Assembly (NCBI RefSeq): GCF_023101085.1 | Contig: NZ_CP064703.1 | Location: forward strand, 6,944,001-7,008,000 | Reading direction: 5' to 3' | DNA: 64,000 nucleotides | Origin: Bradyrhizobium sp. 170 | GTDB taxonomy: Bacteria > Pseudomonadota > Alphaproteobacteria > Rhizobiales > Xanthobacteraceae | Shown: piece after piece, positions 53,395 to 62,714 of the stretch | How positions within the stretch are numbered: the first letter of the stretch is position 1 | How the letters are laid out: every line of letters starts with the position of its first letter | Notes under the pieces: model-generated | Seen by the model: the letters and a program-made list of their open reading frames with translations, nothing else | What the model was told of the DNA's origin: nothing | Databases searched by the model: none | Made by a program: the position numbers and the translations under genes

Positions 53395-53700
53395 CAAGTT
53401 GGCCAAAAGCTAGAACCGTGCTCGGAATAGCGATCGCTGGAGGGCTACTTCTTGGCATCGCTGTCGCAATGCTGCGCGATCTCTTAGATCGAGGCATCCG
53501 CGCCAGCCGGCAGGAATCTCATCTAAGCAAAGATGGCGGGATCGAGCGACCTCTTCCTGACGCGGTTCGACCAGATCATCAATTTGAAGCATCGGCAAAG
53601 GCAGTGCGCCTCACGGGTTCGGGGTGAAGAGTACCATCTTCAGCAACCATCGGCATCCGCCCGGCCGGTCGTTTCGTGCTGAACACGAAGGCGTTGCGTT
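53395..53700 (+). pseudogene. Displaced copy of the Wzz/ExoP gene tail
   Basis: ARTVLGIAIAGGLLLGIAVA and MLRDLLDRGIRASRQESHLS then PLPDAVRPDHQFEASAKAVR correspond to the last 75 residues of the protein at 57087-58193. Similarity continues about 80 nt beyond the stop. It is inverted relative to the intact gene and about 85-90 percent similar by eye, older than the MurJ duplication. Confidence 0.8.
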
Positions 53701-53749
53701 TACGACCGACACCGGTCAGTGGTCCGTTAGGAAGCTGATCTGATCGTAC

Positions 53750-54330
53750 TTTGGATCGCGGGCAGCGGCCATAGGCGATCGGATCAGGCGCAATAGCGCG
53801 CCAACGAGCGGCAGCGTTTCGGCTACCGCCGGCTGTTCGTCCTGCGGCGGCAGGAGGGAGAGCCATCGGGGATCAATCGGATCTACGGGCTTTTTCGCGA
53901 GGATGGACTCGCCGTCCGCAAGCGGATCATCGGTATACGCACAAGCGGCGGGCCCGCCGGAAGGCTGTGAGGACCCGTGCTCCGAATCCTGGTCGAGGCG
54001 AGCAACGTTGGTCGCCGGACTTCGTTCACGATCGGTTTGCCACGGCCCTTCCGGATCCTCAACATGGTCGACGACGTGACCAAGGAGCGCCTGGGGCCAT
54101 TCCGGAGACGTCGTTTTCCGAGCGGCGCGCTGCCGAGAACTCACGGCGATCGTCGGAGCAGATTATCGCGGAGTTGGAGGAGCGGGGGCAAGGACGGCCG
54201 ACCTGGCTCGCAAGCATGGGATCTCCGAAGCGACAATCTACAACTGGAAGGCCAGATTCGGCGGCAGGGATGTCTCTGAGGCCAAGCGGTTGAAAGCGCT
54301 GGAACAGGAGAATGCACGCCGGGTGAGCAG
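53750..54330 (+). pseudogene. Scrambled IS3-family transposase remnants
   Basis: Pieces of orfB come first (REPSGINRIYGLFREDGLAV, ILVEASNVGR, FRILNMVDDVTKERLG), then a piece of orfA (TADLARKHGISEATIYNWKA, RDVSEAKRLKALEQENARR). orfB before orfA is the reverse of the natural order, so at least two elements or a rearrangement are involved. Several stops and shifts are present. Confidence 0.75.
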
Positions 54331-54412
54331 CTCGGCGAGCTCACAGTCACGTGTCACCATCCCGATGAAGCCGACGTCCTCTTCTGCTCATGTTAAGATG
54401 CGTCGCGAATCC

Positions 54413-55291
54413 CTACACACGCCAGGCATAGAGCCAGACGAAATATTTTGCGCTCGGTGCCGACAAAAACGGCGTGGGCATGGGTGGCCCTGGCAGTTCA
54501 TCACACACCTCTGCGCGGCTAACCGTGATGCGGAAGCCCGCTTGCGTAAGCGCCGTCCACAGTTCCGCCACCTGGTCTTGCACATCAGGATTGCAATGCA
54601 ATTCGCACGAAAGATAGTTGACCAACCTCATTTTGCCCGTGGCGCACAGGTCTTTGAGCACGCCAAATTCGCTGCCCTCAATATCGACCTTGAGATAATC
54701 CACCGGCTCGGTAATCAGGTCACTTAAACGCACGGCGTTCACCAACACCCCTGGCCGCGGCGCCAGGTCGGGCCGCTGCTTATCGCCGACATGGCCGCCC
54801 AGTGATCCCTCGGGCACAAACGATACCTTGCCAGTGGCATCGCTAACGGCGGCGCGAACCACCGTGACCGAGGTGAGGCCCAGCGCGCGCACATTCTCTT
54901 CCAGAAGGTCGGCGATTTGCGGGTCGGCCTCAAAGACGGTGATGCGGGCACGCGGATAGCGCTGCTTGAACCAGATCACACTCATGCCGATGTTCCCGCC
55001 GCAATCAAGGATCACCGGCGCGTCGCCTAATCCGGCGACCTCATAGCCGCGGTCCAGAAAGATCTCACGATAAAGCGACAGCATCGCCCCGGCGTCCATA
55101 TAGCGCACCGGCCCGAAGGGAAAGCGAAACGCGCCGGGGACGCGGCGAGGGTTGCGCTCGCCCAACCAGAAGAGGCGCACGCAAGTCCACGACCGTGTTC
55201 GTCTGATGACATGGACCATACCACGCGCCTGCCTGACCAGGTCTGCCAGGCTAAGGCTTTTTGGCGGGGAGCCAGCCGCTTGTACACTCAT
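54413..55291 (-). CDS. FkbM-family SAM-dependent methyltransferase
   Basis: 292 residues from ATG 55291 (GGAAG upstream): MSVQAAGSPPKSLSLADLVR. SAM-binding core: APVILDCGGNIGMSVIWFK, ARITVFEADPQIADLLEENV, LTSVTVVRAAVSDATG. The FkbM signature is VDYLKVDIEGSEFGVLKDL, followed by NYLSCELHCN. FkbM proteins O-methylate sugars or polyketides, and in glycan clusters they often methylate EPS sugars. It lies 43 nt downstream of the MurJ-like gene, so the two were probably transferred together. The second half (54413-54940) is unique to this arm of the duplication. Confidence 0.9.
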   Translation of the reverse strand: MSVQAAGSPPKSLSLADLVRQARGMVHVIRRTRSWTCVRLFWLGERNPRRVPGAFRFPFGPVRYMDAGAMLSLYREIFLDRGYEVAGLGDAPVILDCGGNIGMSVIWFKQRYPRARITVFEADPQIADLLEENVRALGLTSVTVVRAAVSDATGKVSFVPEGSLGGHVGDKQRPDLAPRPGVLVNAVRLSDLITEPVDYLKVDIEGSEFGVLKDLCATGKMRLVNYLSCELHCNPDVQDQVAELWTALTQAGFRITVSRAEVCDELPGPPMPTPFLSAPSAKYFVWLYAWRV

Positions 55292-56973
55292 GCAAGTTCT
55301 TCCTTCCTCACAGGGTACGCAAACATCGAGACGCTCATCTGCGCTTTTGCCCGCGCGCGGCCCAGGGCAGCCGACTGCACAGTATGGCCCAGAGCAGGCT
55401 GACCTCTGGCACGCGCAAGACCAGCAGCAGCGCAGCATAGATCACCAGGCCCGCGGCGCTCAGCAAGACGATCTGTACCAGCAGCGGCAGCGCGGCCACC
55501 TGGGGCAGCATCGCCAGCAGCGCGCATGTCAGCCACAGGAACGCGGCCGCCACCGCGGTTTTGCCCAGCGAAAGACCAAGCTCCGGCAGGCGCAGCCCTT
55601 GCAGCCGTTTGTTGAGAATGAGCAGCAGCGTCAGCGCGCCAATCAGATAGGTCAGCGTGGTAGCGAACGCAATACCTGCCACGCCCCAGATTTGCATCAG
55701 CAGATAGTCAAGGACGGCGTTGAGCACCAGCGAAAGCAGGGCAACGTTGCGTAGCGTGCGATTATCTTGCAGGGCGTTATACATCCGCCCGTTGATAAAG
55801 CCGTAGGTGACGATGAATATACTCGGCGCGAGAAACATCACGGTGGACGCCACCACATCCGTGGCCTGCGCGCTAAAATTGCCATGGTGATAGAAAATCT
55901 CCACCACCGGGCGCGACAACGAACTCAGCAGCGCGCCAGCGGGCAAGAGGATGATTGCGGAAAAAATGACCACCTGGCGGAAGGTGGTGGTTAAGAGCGT
56001 AAATTCGCGGCGGGCCACTTGCAGCGCGAAGACCGGCAAGAGCGCCGTGGAGAGCGCCGTATAAAAGATCCCCGAGGGCATATCCACCAGCTTGATCGCG
56101 TAGCTGAGCGAGGCAATGCTGCCCGGCGGCAAGAGCGAAGCCATAAACTGATCGACCAGATTGTTGCCGTTGACCATCAGCGCCCCAATCAGCATGGGCG
56201 TGGAAAGCGCGGCAATGCGCTGAATGCCCGGATGCCGCCAGGAAAAATCGAAATGAAAGCGCAGCCCCATGCGTAGATAGGCAACGACGAGCAGCAAGAA
56301 ATTCAGCGAATAACCCACAATCGTGGCCCAGCCCAGGGCATAGATGCCCCAGGAACGCGCAAACAGCAGAAACGCGATAATGCTCAGCGTAATCGTGACG
56401 GGAGCCAGCGCTGGCAGAGCAAACCGCCCATAGGCATTCAGAACGGAGCCAACCAGCGTCACCAGCACTTGCAACAAGAGCACGGGCATCAAGAAGCGCA
56501 GGAGGATGACCGCCAGCGTCTGCGTGGGGGCATCCATCTGCCGCGCGAAGACCGTCACCACCAGAGGCGCGGCCGCGGCCAGCGCCACCGTCACCACCAG
56601 CGCAATCAGCGTGCCCAGCGTCATCGCGGCCCAGAGCAGGCGCATGGACTCCGCCTCGCCTTTGTTTTCGCGGTAGTCCACAAAGACCGGAATCAATGCC
56701 GCGCCTACCGCCGCGGTCAAGACGCCAGAAATGGTTGTGGGCACGATCAGCGCCACCGTATAGGCGTCCATGGTTGGGCCAACGCCAAAGGCCGAAGCCG
56801 TCAGCACCTGGCTGACGATGCTCAGCAGCCGGGCGGCAACGGTGACATACAAGACGACCGAGATGGCGCGGCCAGCGTGAATCACGGTCCCCTGGCTTTT
56901 GGGCGCGCCATCGCGCGGGGGAGCCGTTTCCAGAAGGTTTGTGGATGTACTCATGCCTAAATTGTCTCATCTG
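54941..56973. repeat. Right arm of a 2-kb inverted duplication
   Basis: Inverted partner of 51372-53387, containing MurJ copy 2 and the 5' two-fifths of the intact FkbM gene. The centre of the palindrome (53388-54940) holds the Wzz-tail relic, IS3 remnants and the rest of FkbM. Confidence 0.9.
55335..56954 (-). CDS. MurJ/MviN-like lipid-linked glycan flippase, copy 2
   Basis: 539 residues, identical to the protein at 51389-53008 over its whole length. The ATG at 56954 has the same immediate upstream sequence (ATGAGACAATTTAGGC), after which the flanks differ: an ending RQARAASDETI frame here, an IS1380 fragment there. It is followed by the intact FkbM gene, so this is likely the original unit. 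Exact identity implies recent duplication or ongoing gene conversion, or an assembly artefact. Function as for copy 1: translocation of a lipid-linked glycan across the inner membrane. Confidence 0.88.
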   Translation of the reverse strand: MSTSTNLLETAPPRDGAPKSQGTVIHAGRAISVVLYVTVAARLLSIVSQVLTASAFGVGPTMDAYTVALIVPTTISGVLTAAVGAALIPVFVDYRENKGEAESMRLLWAAMTLGTLIALVVTVALAAAAPLVVTVFARQMDAPTQTLAVILLRFLMPVLLLQVLVTLVGSVLNAYGRFALPALAPVTITLSIIAFLLFARSWGIYALGWATIVGYSLNFLLLVVAYLRMGLRFHFDFSWRHPGIQRIAALSTPMLIGALMVNGNNLVDQFMASLLPPGSIASLSYAIKLVDMPSGIFYTALSTALLPVFALQVARREFTLLTTTFRQVVIFSAIILLPAGALLSSLSRPVVEIFYHHGNFSAQATDVVASTVMFLAPSIFIVTYGFINGRMYNALQDNRTLRNVALLSLVLNAVLDYLLMQIWGVAGIAFATTLTYLIGALTLLLILNKRLQGLRLPELGLSLGKTAVAAAFLWLTCALLAMLPQVAALPLLVQIVLLSAAGLVIYAALLLVLRVPEVSLLWAILCSRLPWAARGQKRR

Positions 56974-57086
56974 ATGCCGCGCGCGCCTGTCGGCCGTCAA
57001 TGAGACGCTGCCTAAACGCAACGCCTTGGTGTTCAGTACGAATCGACCGGTCGGGCGGATGCCGATCGTCGCTGAGATGGCGCTCT

Positions 57087-58193
57087 TCACCCAGAACCCG
57101 TGAGGCGTACTGGCGTTGCCTTTGCCGATGCTTGGGATTGATGATCTGGTCGAACCGCGTCCGGAAGCGGTCGATCGATCCTGTCATCTGGAGCACTTAG
57201 ACGAGATTCCTGCCCGCTGGTGCGGATGCCTCGATCTAGGAGATCGCGCAGAAATGCGATAGCGATGCCAACAAGTAGCCCTCCAACGATCGCTATTCCA
57301 AGCACGATTCTAGCTTTTGGCGAACTTGGCCTCAAGGGTGGCGACGCCGCAGAGACGAGACTCGCCTCGAACACCGGCGAGGATTGTTGTTGCGTCGCTA
57401 CTGTCTTACGCAGCACGTAGCGAAAATTATCATAGGCGTTTTCGGATGATTCCGCAGCGGCTGCCAATTTATCGATGGTAGCAGCGGAATCCGCTGGCTC
57501 TTTCCTATTCTTACTATAGTCCTCCAATGCCTTTTGGGCAGCTAATGCTTGAGTGCTCAATTCGTTCAGTCGGTCCTTAACCCATTGATCGTCTTGCAAG
57601 CTGCCCTTGTCCATTTGATGGGTAATATATTTTTCTGCAACGGCGTTTGCGATCTGCGCCGCTCGATCAGGATCTCTGGAACCGAAGGTAATCTCGACAA
57701 GATACGTAGGGCCGACACGCTTGGCCGAAAGCTTGCGTTCGAACGGTTCCAAGGCATAGCGCGCGGCGCTAGCTTCCGTCGCCGGTTTACTCCAACCGAG
57801 CAGCCGGGATATCATGCCGCTACCTTGGCCGGTCGTAAATTCCAGGTCTTGAGCAAGGCCGAGCTTCTCGATCACGGCGCTAGCGATGCTCTCAGACTTT
57901 ATGATTCCGATCTGGCTTTCCACGGCCGTTGACACCGACGCAGCGTCCGCAAAGGTCGCTTTCGCGTTTACGATGAGTAGCGCCTTGGCGGTGAACGTAG
58001 GTACCACGGTGATGAGGTAAAGTGTAGCAACGCCAAGCGCCGCGAAACATGTCAGCGATATGATCGGTACATGTCGTCGTATGAAGGCCAGCACGGCCAG
58101 CACGTCTGCCAGCGACACGACCGGCCCTGGACGAAATTCAGGCGGCCCATTGTCGCGATTTATCCAATTATCGGTCCTGCTGTTCTGCAACAT
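57087..58193 (-). CDS. Wzz/ExoP-type chain-length protein without kinase domain
   Basis: A 368-residue membrane protein. The first helix (VPIISLTCFAALGVATLYLI, about 43-65) follows SLADVLAVLAFIRRH. The periplasmic region contains coiled coil (QWVKDRLNELSTQALAAQKA), and the second helix is VLGIAIVGGLLVGIAIAFLR (about 306-325). It ends in a short tail (RPLPDAVRPDHQ). Full ExoP/Wzc proteins continue into a tyrosine kinase with Walker motifs; none is present. It either belongs to the kinase-less class, with a separate kinase elsewhere, or lost its C-terminus at the rearranged border. It regulates EPS polymerisation and export with the Wza-like protein. Confidence 0.87.
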   Translation of the reverse strand: MLQNSRTDNWINRDNGPPEFRPGPVVSLADVLAVLAFIRRHVPIISLTCFAALGVATLYLITVVPTFTAKALLIVNAKATFADAASVSTAVESQIGIIKSESIASAVIEKLGLAQDLEFTTGQGSGMISRLLGWSKPATEASAARYALEPFERKLSAKRVGPTYLVEITFGSRDPDRAAQIANAVAEKYITHQMDKGSLQDDQWVKDRLNELSTQALAAQKALEDYSKNRKEPADSAATIDKLAAAAESSENAYDNFRYVLRKTVATQQQSSPVFEASLVSAASPPLRPSSPKARIVLGIAIVGGLLVGIAIAFLRDLLDRGIRTSGQESRLSAPDDRIDRPLPDAVRPDHQSQASAKATPVRLTGSG

Positions 58194-58606
58194 TTCCTAC
58201 CAGCCTGATAGTGGATGCTCAATCACGTGCGCAATTTCATAACGAAGAGGTCGGTTAAGATGCAGCAGACGAAGGCACGTCAATAAACATTGCAACTACC
58301 TTACGATAAGGAAGTACTTGGCCGCCGGGACGGTGAGTACAGCAGGGACGAAACGATGATCGAGGACCGCCAAAGCCGAAGGAGCCGACGCAAGCCACTA
58401 CTGACAACGCATCTAAATGCCTTCTAGCAACGGTCGCTGGGGCCGCGCTGCCGCCATTGACAAAATGTGCCTGGAACTTGGTAGGGGGCGGCAAAAAAGT
58501 GGACAACGCATAACTCATGGTACTCTACGATCCAGTCGCTCATCTCCAGCGAGAACAGTACATTCCGGATCACTGGATGGGAATGGATGGGAATTGGCAA
58601 TAAGTG
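58194..58606. other. Upstream region of the Wzz gene
   Basis: No gene recognised. It should carry the minus-strand promoter of the Wzz gene; none matching the EPS-type motif was found in that direction. Confidence 0.4.
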
Positions 58607-58652
58607 GGTAACTACGACGGTCCATTGAGCCGCGGCACTGCCGGATTGAAGT
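58607..58652 (+). promoter_or_regulatory. EPS-type promoter motif facing away from the Wzz gene
   Basis: GGTAA (58607-58611), 13 nt, TTGAGC (58625-58630), 16 nt, TGAAGT. It is similar over about 80 nt to 5855-5935 and 60460-60540, but no plus-strand gene follows, so it is either orphaned by insertion or part of a dispersed repeat. Confidence 0.4.
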
Positions 58653-58734
58653 TCGAGCCGCAATCCGCTTGCGTACCATCCCAATGGGTCTGGCGGTGAC
58701 CCGCCACTGAGTATTTCCTCCAGGAGGATTTAGT

Positions 58735-58870
58735 CGTCCGTTAATAAGCCCGATTGAGCGGGGCTGTACAGGCGAGCGGGCGCCATAAATAGAAACAGGC
58801 ACCACAGTTCTCTCAGCCAGGCGAGGATGCGTCGGAAATTGTAGCCGACGACTGCGCAGGATACGCAACT
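58735..58870 (-). pseudogene. Possible IS5-type transposase C-terminal remnant
   Basis: One minus-strand frame reads VSCAVVGYNFRRILAWLREL and then WCLFLFMAPARL, matching the end of IS5-type transposases (AAxGYNFRxLLxWL). No catalytic part remains. Confidence 0.4.
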
Positions 58871-58902
58871 GCCGGCCGACGGAGGATTGGCCTTTCAAAT
58901 TC

Positions 58903-60387
58903 TCAATAGGCGTTCGCGTAGGCCTCTCTGGAGAAGAACGTGAGCAAAATGATTCGCAGGTCGAAAAGAAGCGACCAGTTATCGATGTAGTACAGATCGT
59001 GCTCCACACGACGCTGCATTTTCTCGAGCGTATCGGTGTCGCCGCGATAGCCGTTGACCTGAGCCCAGCCCGTAATGCCGGGCTTGACGTTGTGACGACG
59101 GAAAAACGACGAAATCAGCTCAGCGAACACCTCGTTTTGCGAGGTCGCGTGTGGACGGGGCCCGACGAGCGACATGCTACCGGCCAGGACATTGATCAAC
59201 TGCGGAAGCTCATCGATATTGGTATGGCGCAAGAAGCGTCCCAGACGAGTCACTCGTGGATCGTGTCTGACGACAGGTTTGAAATTGCCGCCATCCTCCA
59301 TCACTGTCATCGTTCGGAATTTCAGGACGCTAATGGGCTCGTTATTGTAGCCGTGCCGTGTCTGGCGAAATAGCACCGGACCGCGAGAATCGAGCTTGAT
59401 TGCGAGCGGAACGATGACGAAAAGGGGACTAACCAGAATAAGGCCAGCGATTGCGGCGGCAACGTCGAATGCTCGCTTGATTGCTCGGTTGAAAGGAGTG
59501 AGGGGGCACTGGCAGATCCGCATTGTCACCATGTTGCCGAACTGAGTGATCCGCGACACGGCCATGAGATCGATGGATCCAATAGGGACGACATGAACGT
59601 CAACTGGCAGGTCTGATAGAGCGCTGGCAAGCGCGAGAGCAGACCGAACTTCCAGCTCCGAAGTCAGAATGACAATGTCATCCGCGCGGAGGAGCCGGCA
59701 ATCCGCAACCAGTTGGCGGGTATCAGGTAGCGCTTGGACCGCGCCGGGACGGGCCACTACTGAGGTGTCGGTGCGAGCCGTCGGAAAGTCGAACGAGCGG
59801 ATGGTCCGAAGTCCTGTGGCGAATGCTCGAGCGGAAAAACGGGAGCAGTGACTCGGATCCCCTATAAGTATGATGCGCCTGGCGTCGATCAACCCTGATG
59901 CAATGGCAGGCTGTAGTAGTGAGAACCATATTGCCCGCGTGCAAAGTACCGTAATGAAAACACTCACAGCTTGGGCTACGATAGTAGCGCGCGAGTAGTC
60001 TCCCGAGACTTTCAGGAGGAATATCGTCGCGATGAAGAAGGCGAATACGAAGAGAACGCTGCTGGCGCCGCTCCAGATGAAAACGTGTCGAGGCTGCGTC
60101 TGGATCCGCGAGTATTGCCGGAGCCCTATAGAAACGAGCAAAAGCATTGTGGAAATCAGAAATGATTCCGGAATGTACTTGGCGTCGTCCGGATTCAGCA
60201 GGATCACCCGATGATAGAGGACGGCTGCGAAATAGGCCGCGACGGCTACGAGCACGAATTCGGTACTTGCTACCAATACCAATAGCGCAGCTAATCGGCC
60301 GCCCTTGCCCGCTGGGATGGCCTTGCTGCCAGCGACCAACTGGGCCGGAAGCTGGGTAGAGGTCGGCGAATTGGTAACATAACTCAC
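58903..60387 (-). CDS. Initiating polyprenyl glycosylphosphotransferase of EPS synthesis
   Basis: A 494-residue WbaP/ExoY-superfamily enzyme. Four N-terminal membrane helices (for example [35 protein letters not shown]) are followed by a CoA-binding-like domain, another helix ([20 protein letters not shown]), and the catalytic bacterial-transferase domain: [52 protein letters not shown] and [17 protein letters not shown]. It transfers a sugar-1-phosphate, usually glucose or galactose, to undecaprenyl phosphate, the first committed step. It is divergent from the Wza-like export gene. Confidence 0.93.
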   Translation of the reverse strand: MSYVTNSPTSTQLPAQLVAGSKAIPAGKGGRLAALLVLVASTEFVLVAVAAYFAAVLYHRVILLNPDDAKYIPESFLISTMLLLVSIGLRQYSRIQTQPRHVFIWSGASSVLFVFAFFIATIFLLKVSGDYSRATIVAQAVSVFITVLCTRAIWFSLLQPAIASGLIDARRIILIGDPSHCSRFSARAFATGLRTIRSFDFPTARTDTSVVARPGAVQALPDTRQLVADCRLLRADDIVILTSELEVRSALALASALSDLPVDVHVVPIGSIDLMAVSRITQFGNMVTMRICQCPLTPFNRAIKRAFDVAAAIAGLILVSPLFVIVPLAIKLDSRGPVLFRQTRHGYNNEPISVLKFRTMTVMEDGGNFKPVVRHDPRVTRLGRFLRHTNIDELPQLINVLAGSMSLVGPRPHATSQNEVFAELISSFFRRHNVKPGITGWAQVNGYRGDTDTLEKMQRRVEHDLYYIDNWSLLFDLRIILLTFFSREAYANAY

Positions 60388-60481
60388 CAGTCACCCCCAA
60401 TCGTTCCCAGTCATCCGCCTTCCAGCAAATCATTAGCATTCGGGTAACTGGGCGGAAATTGGCTATAACTGGGTAGAGAGA

Positions 60482-60527
60482 GGTAACCACGATGGCCGAT
60501 TGAGCCGGGGCGGTGCGGAGTTAAATT
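60482..60527 (+). promoter_or_regulatory. EPS-type promoter of the Wza/ExoF-like gene
   Basis: GGTAA (60482-60486), 13 nt, TTGAGC (60500-60505), 16 nt, TAAATT (60522-60527). It lies in the divergent region with the glycosylphosphotransferase gene, about 200 nt before the preferred start at 60723. Confidence 0.5.
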
Positions 60528-60722
60528 GCCGAATAATCAAGAGGACAGATCTGGCGAACATAGTGAAGAAGGCGGTGAGCGCCCGCAGCGCCAATGAGGA
60601 AACAGAACGTTGGTTTTGCGGATGGTCTGTTGGGACGGTCTGCTCCAACGGGGGACAGATTTGAACGATTTCACGGGATGAGCACGTTGGTGATGACCAC
60701 GTTGGTACAGAGAGTTTCCGCC

Positions 60723-62087
60723 ATGACGAACTCCATGCTGCGCAATTGTTCCCAGTTCGACGTGTTTGGCAGTAAGTCCGGCCGTTGCCTCAAATGGGGC
60801 CTGGTGGCTATTGCCCTGGCAATCTCTACCCAAGCAAAGGCCGAATATCGAGTAAACATCGGAGATGTCCTGGAGGTGGCCGTGGCTGGCGTACCGGAGC
60901 TACGGCATCGTGCAACCGTCCAAATGGATGGCAACATCTCGTTGCCGCTGGTCGGAATGCTTCCAGTAGCCGGCCTTCCCGTACCGCAGATTCGAGCCAA
61001 AATCGGCACCGCACTGGCCGGCAAGGTGTATCGGCAGAGGACTTCGGATGGCCGTGAGGCCGTCATCGTGATCGACGCGAATGAGGTCACGACGACCGTG
61101 GCGGAATACAGGCCCATATACATAAATGGCGACGTCTCGAGGCCGGGTGAATATCCTTATCGTCCGGCAACCACCGCACGCCAACTCGTCGCAGTTGCGG
61201 GCGGCTACGACATCATGCGTATCAGAATGAACAACCCGTATCTCGAGTCAGCAGACCTGAGAGCCGAGTATGGATCGCTTTGGACGGAGTTCGCCAAAGA
61301 GCAGGCGCACTTGTGGCGTATCAAGACGGAACTCGGAGAGGCGACCCAGATCAGTCCAAGCGCTGTGACGGACGTACCGATAGCTCGATCGGCGATTTCG
61401 GAAATCGTCAATGCAGAAACGGAGTATTTGAAGACGAGGCAGAGTGATTATCAGAAGGAAAAGACGTTCCTTCAGCGCGGCGTCCAACAGGGAGAGGACC
61501 AGGTCCGCGTGCTCTCAGAGCAGCAGAAGAAAGAGGAAGAGGGTTTTCAGGCAGACCTCGAAGAACTGCAGAAAGCGTCCGACCTCTACGGCAAGGGTTC
61601 ATTGACCAGCCCTCGCGTGACGGATGCGCGGCGCGCGGTGCTACTGTCATCAACTCGGAAGCTGCAGACCTCCGCGCAGCTCATGCAGGTAAAGACGCAA
61701 CAGGACGAGCTCACCAGAAGGCTGGGAAGGCTCGACGACCAGCGGAGGCTCGACTTGCTCCGTGAGCTGCAAGCCACCAGCTTGAGGCTCAACCAAATCC
61801 GCGAAAGGCTGCAGAGCGTCGGCGAGAAGCTTCAGTACACTGCGATGGTTCGATCACAACTCGTACGAGGAGCCGGCAGTAAGCCCGACATCGCCATCAT
61901 TAGAAAAGGCGAGAAAGGGCCGGAACGGATTATCGCGAGCGAAGATACCGAGTTGCAGCCGGGTGACGCCATCGAGGTCACCCTCCGATACCAGGACGGT
62001 CCTGACGCGCCTCCCCGAAAGCTGAGCAGTTCAAAAATCCCACCGGCGCTGACCACGGCCGATTCGCTGCGCGTCGACAGCAGGTGA
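60723..62087 (+). CDS. Polysaccharide export protein, Wza/ExoF type
   Basis: 454 residues from ATG 60723. A signal segment (CLKWGLVAIALAISTQAKA) is cleaved before EYRVNIGDVLEVAVAGVPEL, the start of the polysaccharide-export domain. It continues QMDGNISLPLVGMLPVAG, then an SLBB-like part PIYINGDVSRPGEYPYRPAT. A long coiled-coil segment (residues 190-370) precedes the C-terminal DIAIIRKGEKGPERIIASED domain, as in rhizobial ExoF. It forms or connects to the outer-membrane exit for the polymer and works with the Wzz protein. A longer frame starts at 60594, but its first 43 residues precede the signal peptide and are unlikely. Confidence 0.9.
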   Translation: MTNSMLRNCSQFDVFGSKSGRCLKWGLVAIALAISTQAKAEYRVNIGDVLEVAVAGVPELRHRATVQMDGNISLPLVGMLPVAGLPVPQIRAKIGTALAGKVYRQRTSDGREAVIVIDANEVTTTVAEYRPIYINGDVSRPGEYPYRPATTARQLVAVAGGYDIMRIRMNNPYLESADLRAEYGSLWTEFAKEQAHLWRIKTELGEATQISPSAVTDVPIARSAISEIVNAETEYLKTRQSDYQKEKTFLQRGVQQGEDQVRVLSEQQKKEEEGFQADLEELQKASDLYGKGSLTSPRVTDARRAVLLSSTRKLQTSAQLMQVKTQQDELTRRLGRLDDQRRLDLLRELQATSLRLNQIRERLQSVGEKLQYTAMVRSQLVRGAGSKPDIAIIRKGEKGPERIIASEDTELQPGDAIEVTLRYQDGPDAPPRKLSSSKIPPALTTADSLRVDSR

Positions 62088-62330
62088 TGAGGACCAGAAG
62101 CGGCGCGATCGTCGGGACCAGCAGATCCTCGTCACCGCTCATCACGCGCACGACAACAAGATCGACAAGCTCGCCGAAATCAGCGGTCAGGATTCCATCG
62201 GCATCATCTATTCTACTCTCACGCGCACCTTGGCTTTGATTGCAATCCCGACGAGTACAAAATCCATGGCAAGCTCTGCGCTTGGGCTAGTTACGCCAGG
62301 CAGCAGAGCAAAGCCGAGAGGAAAGACCTC
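62088..62330. other. Short intergenic region
   Basis: No gene recognised. CCGAGAGGAAAG near 62314 is the likely ribosome site of the next gene. Confidence 0.4.
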
Positions 62331-62714
62331 ATGTTTCAACGACTAATTAAGTTCGCTGCATGGGCCGGTCTGTGTGTCATTGCTTATTCGACCCTGTCGC
62401 CGCTTAGAGATAGGCCGGTTTTGCTGACCTCGTTGAAGCTGGAACATCTTGCGGCATTTGTCGTTCTCGGCACGCTCTTCTGCTTAGCCTATCCCCGACG
62501 CACTCGCGCCGTCCTACTCATCGTATTTGGCAGCGCCGCGTTGCTTGAGCTTCTGCAGTTGCTTACTCCGGATCGCCACGCGCGAACCTTAGACGCAATC
62601 CAAAAAATTGCTGGAGGCGCCGCTGGCGTTTTCACTGGCCGCGCTGTTCTACGTTTCGATCGAGCACGTTTCTGGTTGTTACGCGGCTCAGACACCCACC
62701 CACCCACGCCCTGA
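62331..62714 (+). CDS. VanZ-like small membrane protein
   Basis: 127 residues with four hydrophobic helices: LIKFAAWAGLCVIAYSTLSP, LEHLAAFVVLGTLFCLAYP, AVLLIVFGSAALLELLQLL and IQKIAGGAAGVFTGRAVL. The spacing and the SP, E-H and E-LQ-P residues match the VanZ-like family, and small VanZ-like proteins are common beside rhizobial EPS genes. The molecular role is unknown. It follows the Wza-like gene on the same strand after 243 nt. Confidence 0.75.
   Translation: MFQRLIKFAAWAGLCVIAYSTLSPLRDRPVLLTSLKLEHLAAFVVLGTLFCLAYPRRTRAVLLIVFGSAALLELLQLLTPDRHARTLDAIQKIAGGAAGVFTGRAVLRFDRARFWLLRGSDTHPPTP

Noticed and set aside
62088..62330. Possible gene remnant with a LAEISGQDSIGIIYSTL stretch
   Set aside because: No family could be named and the frame is short; treated as intergenic.
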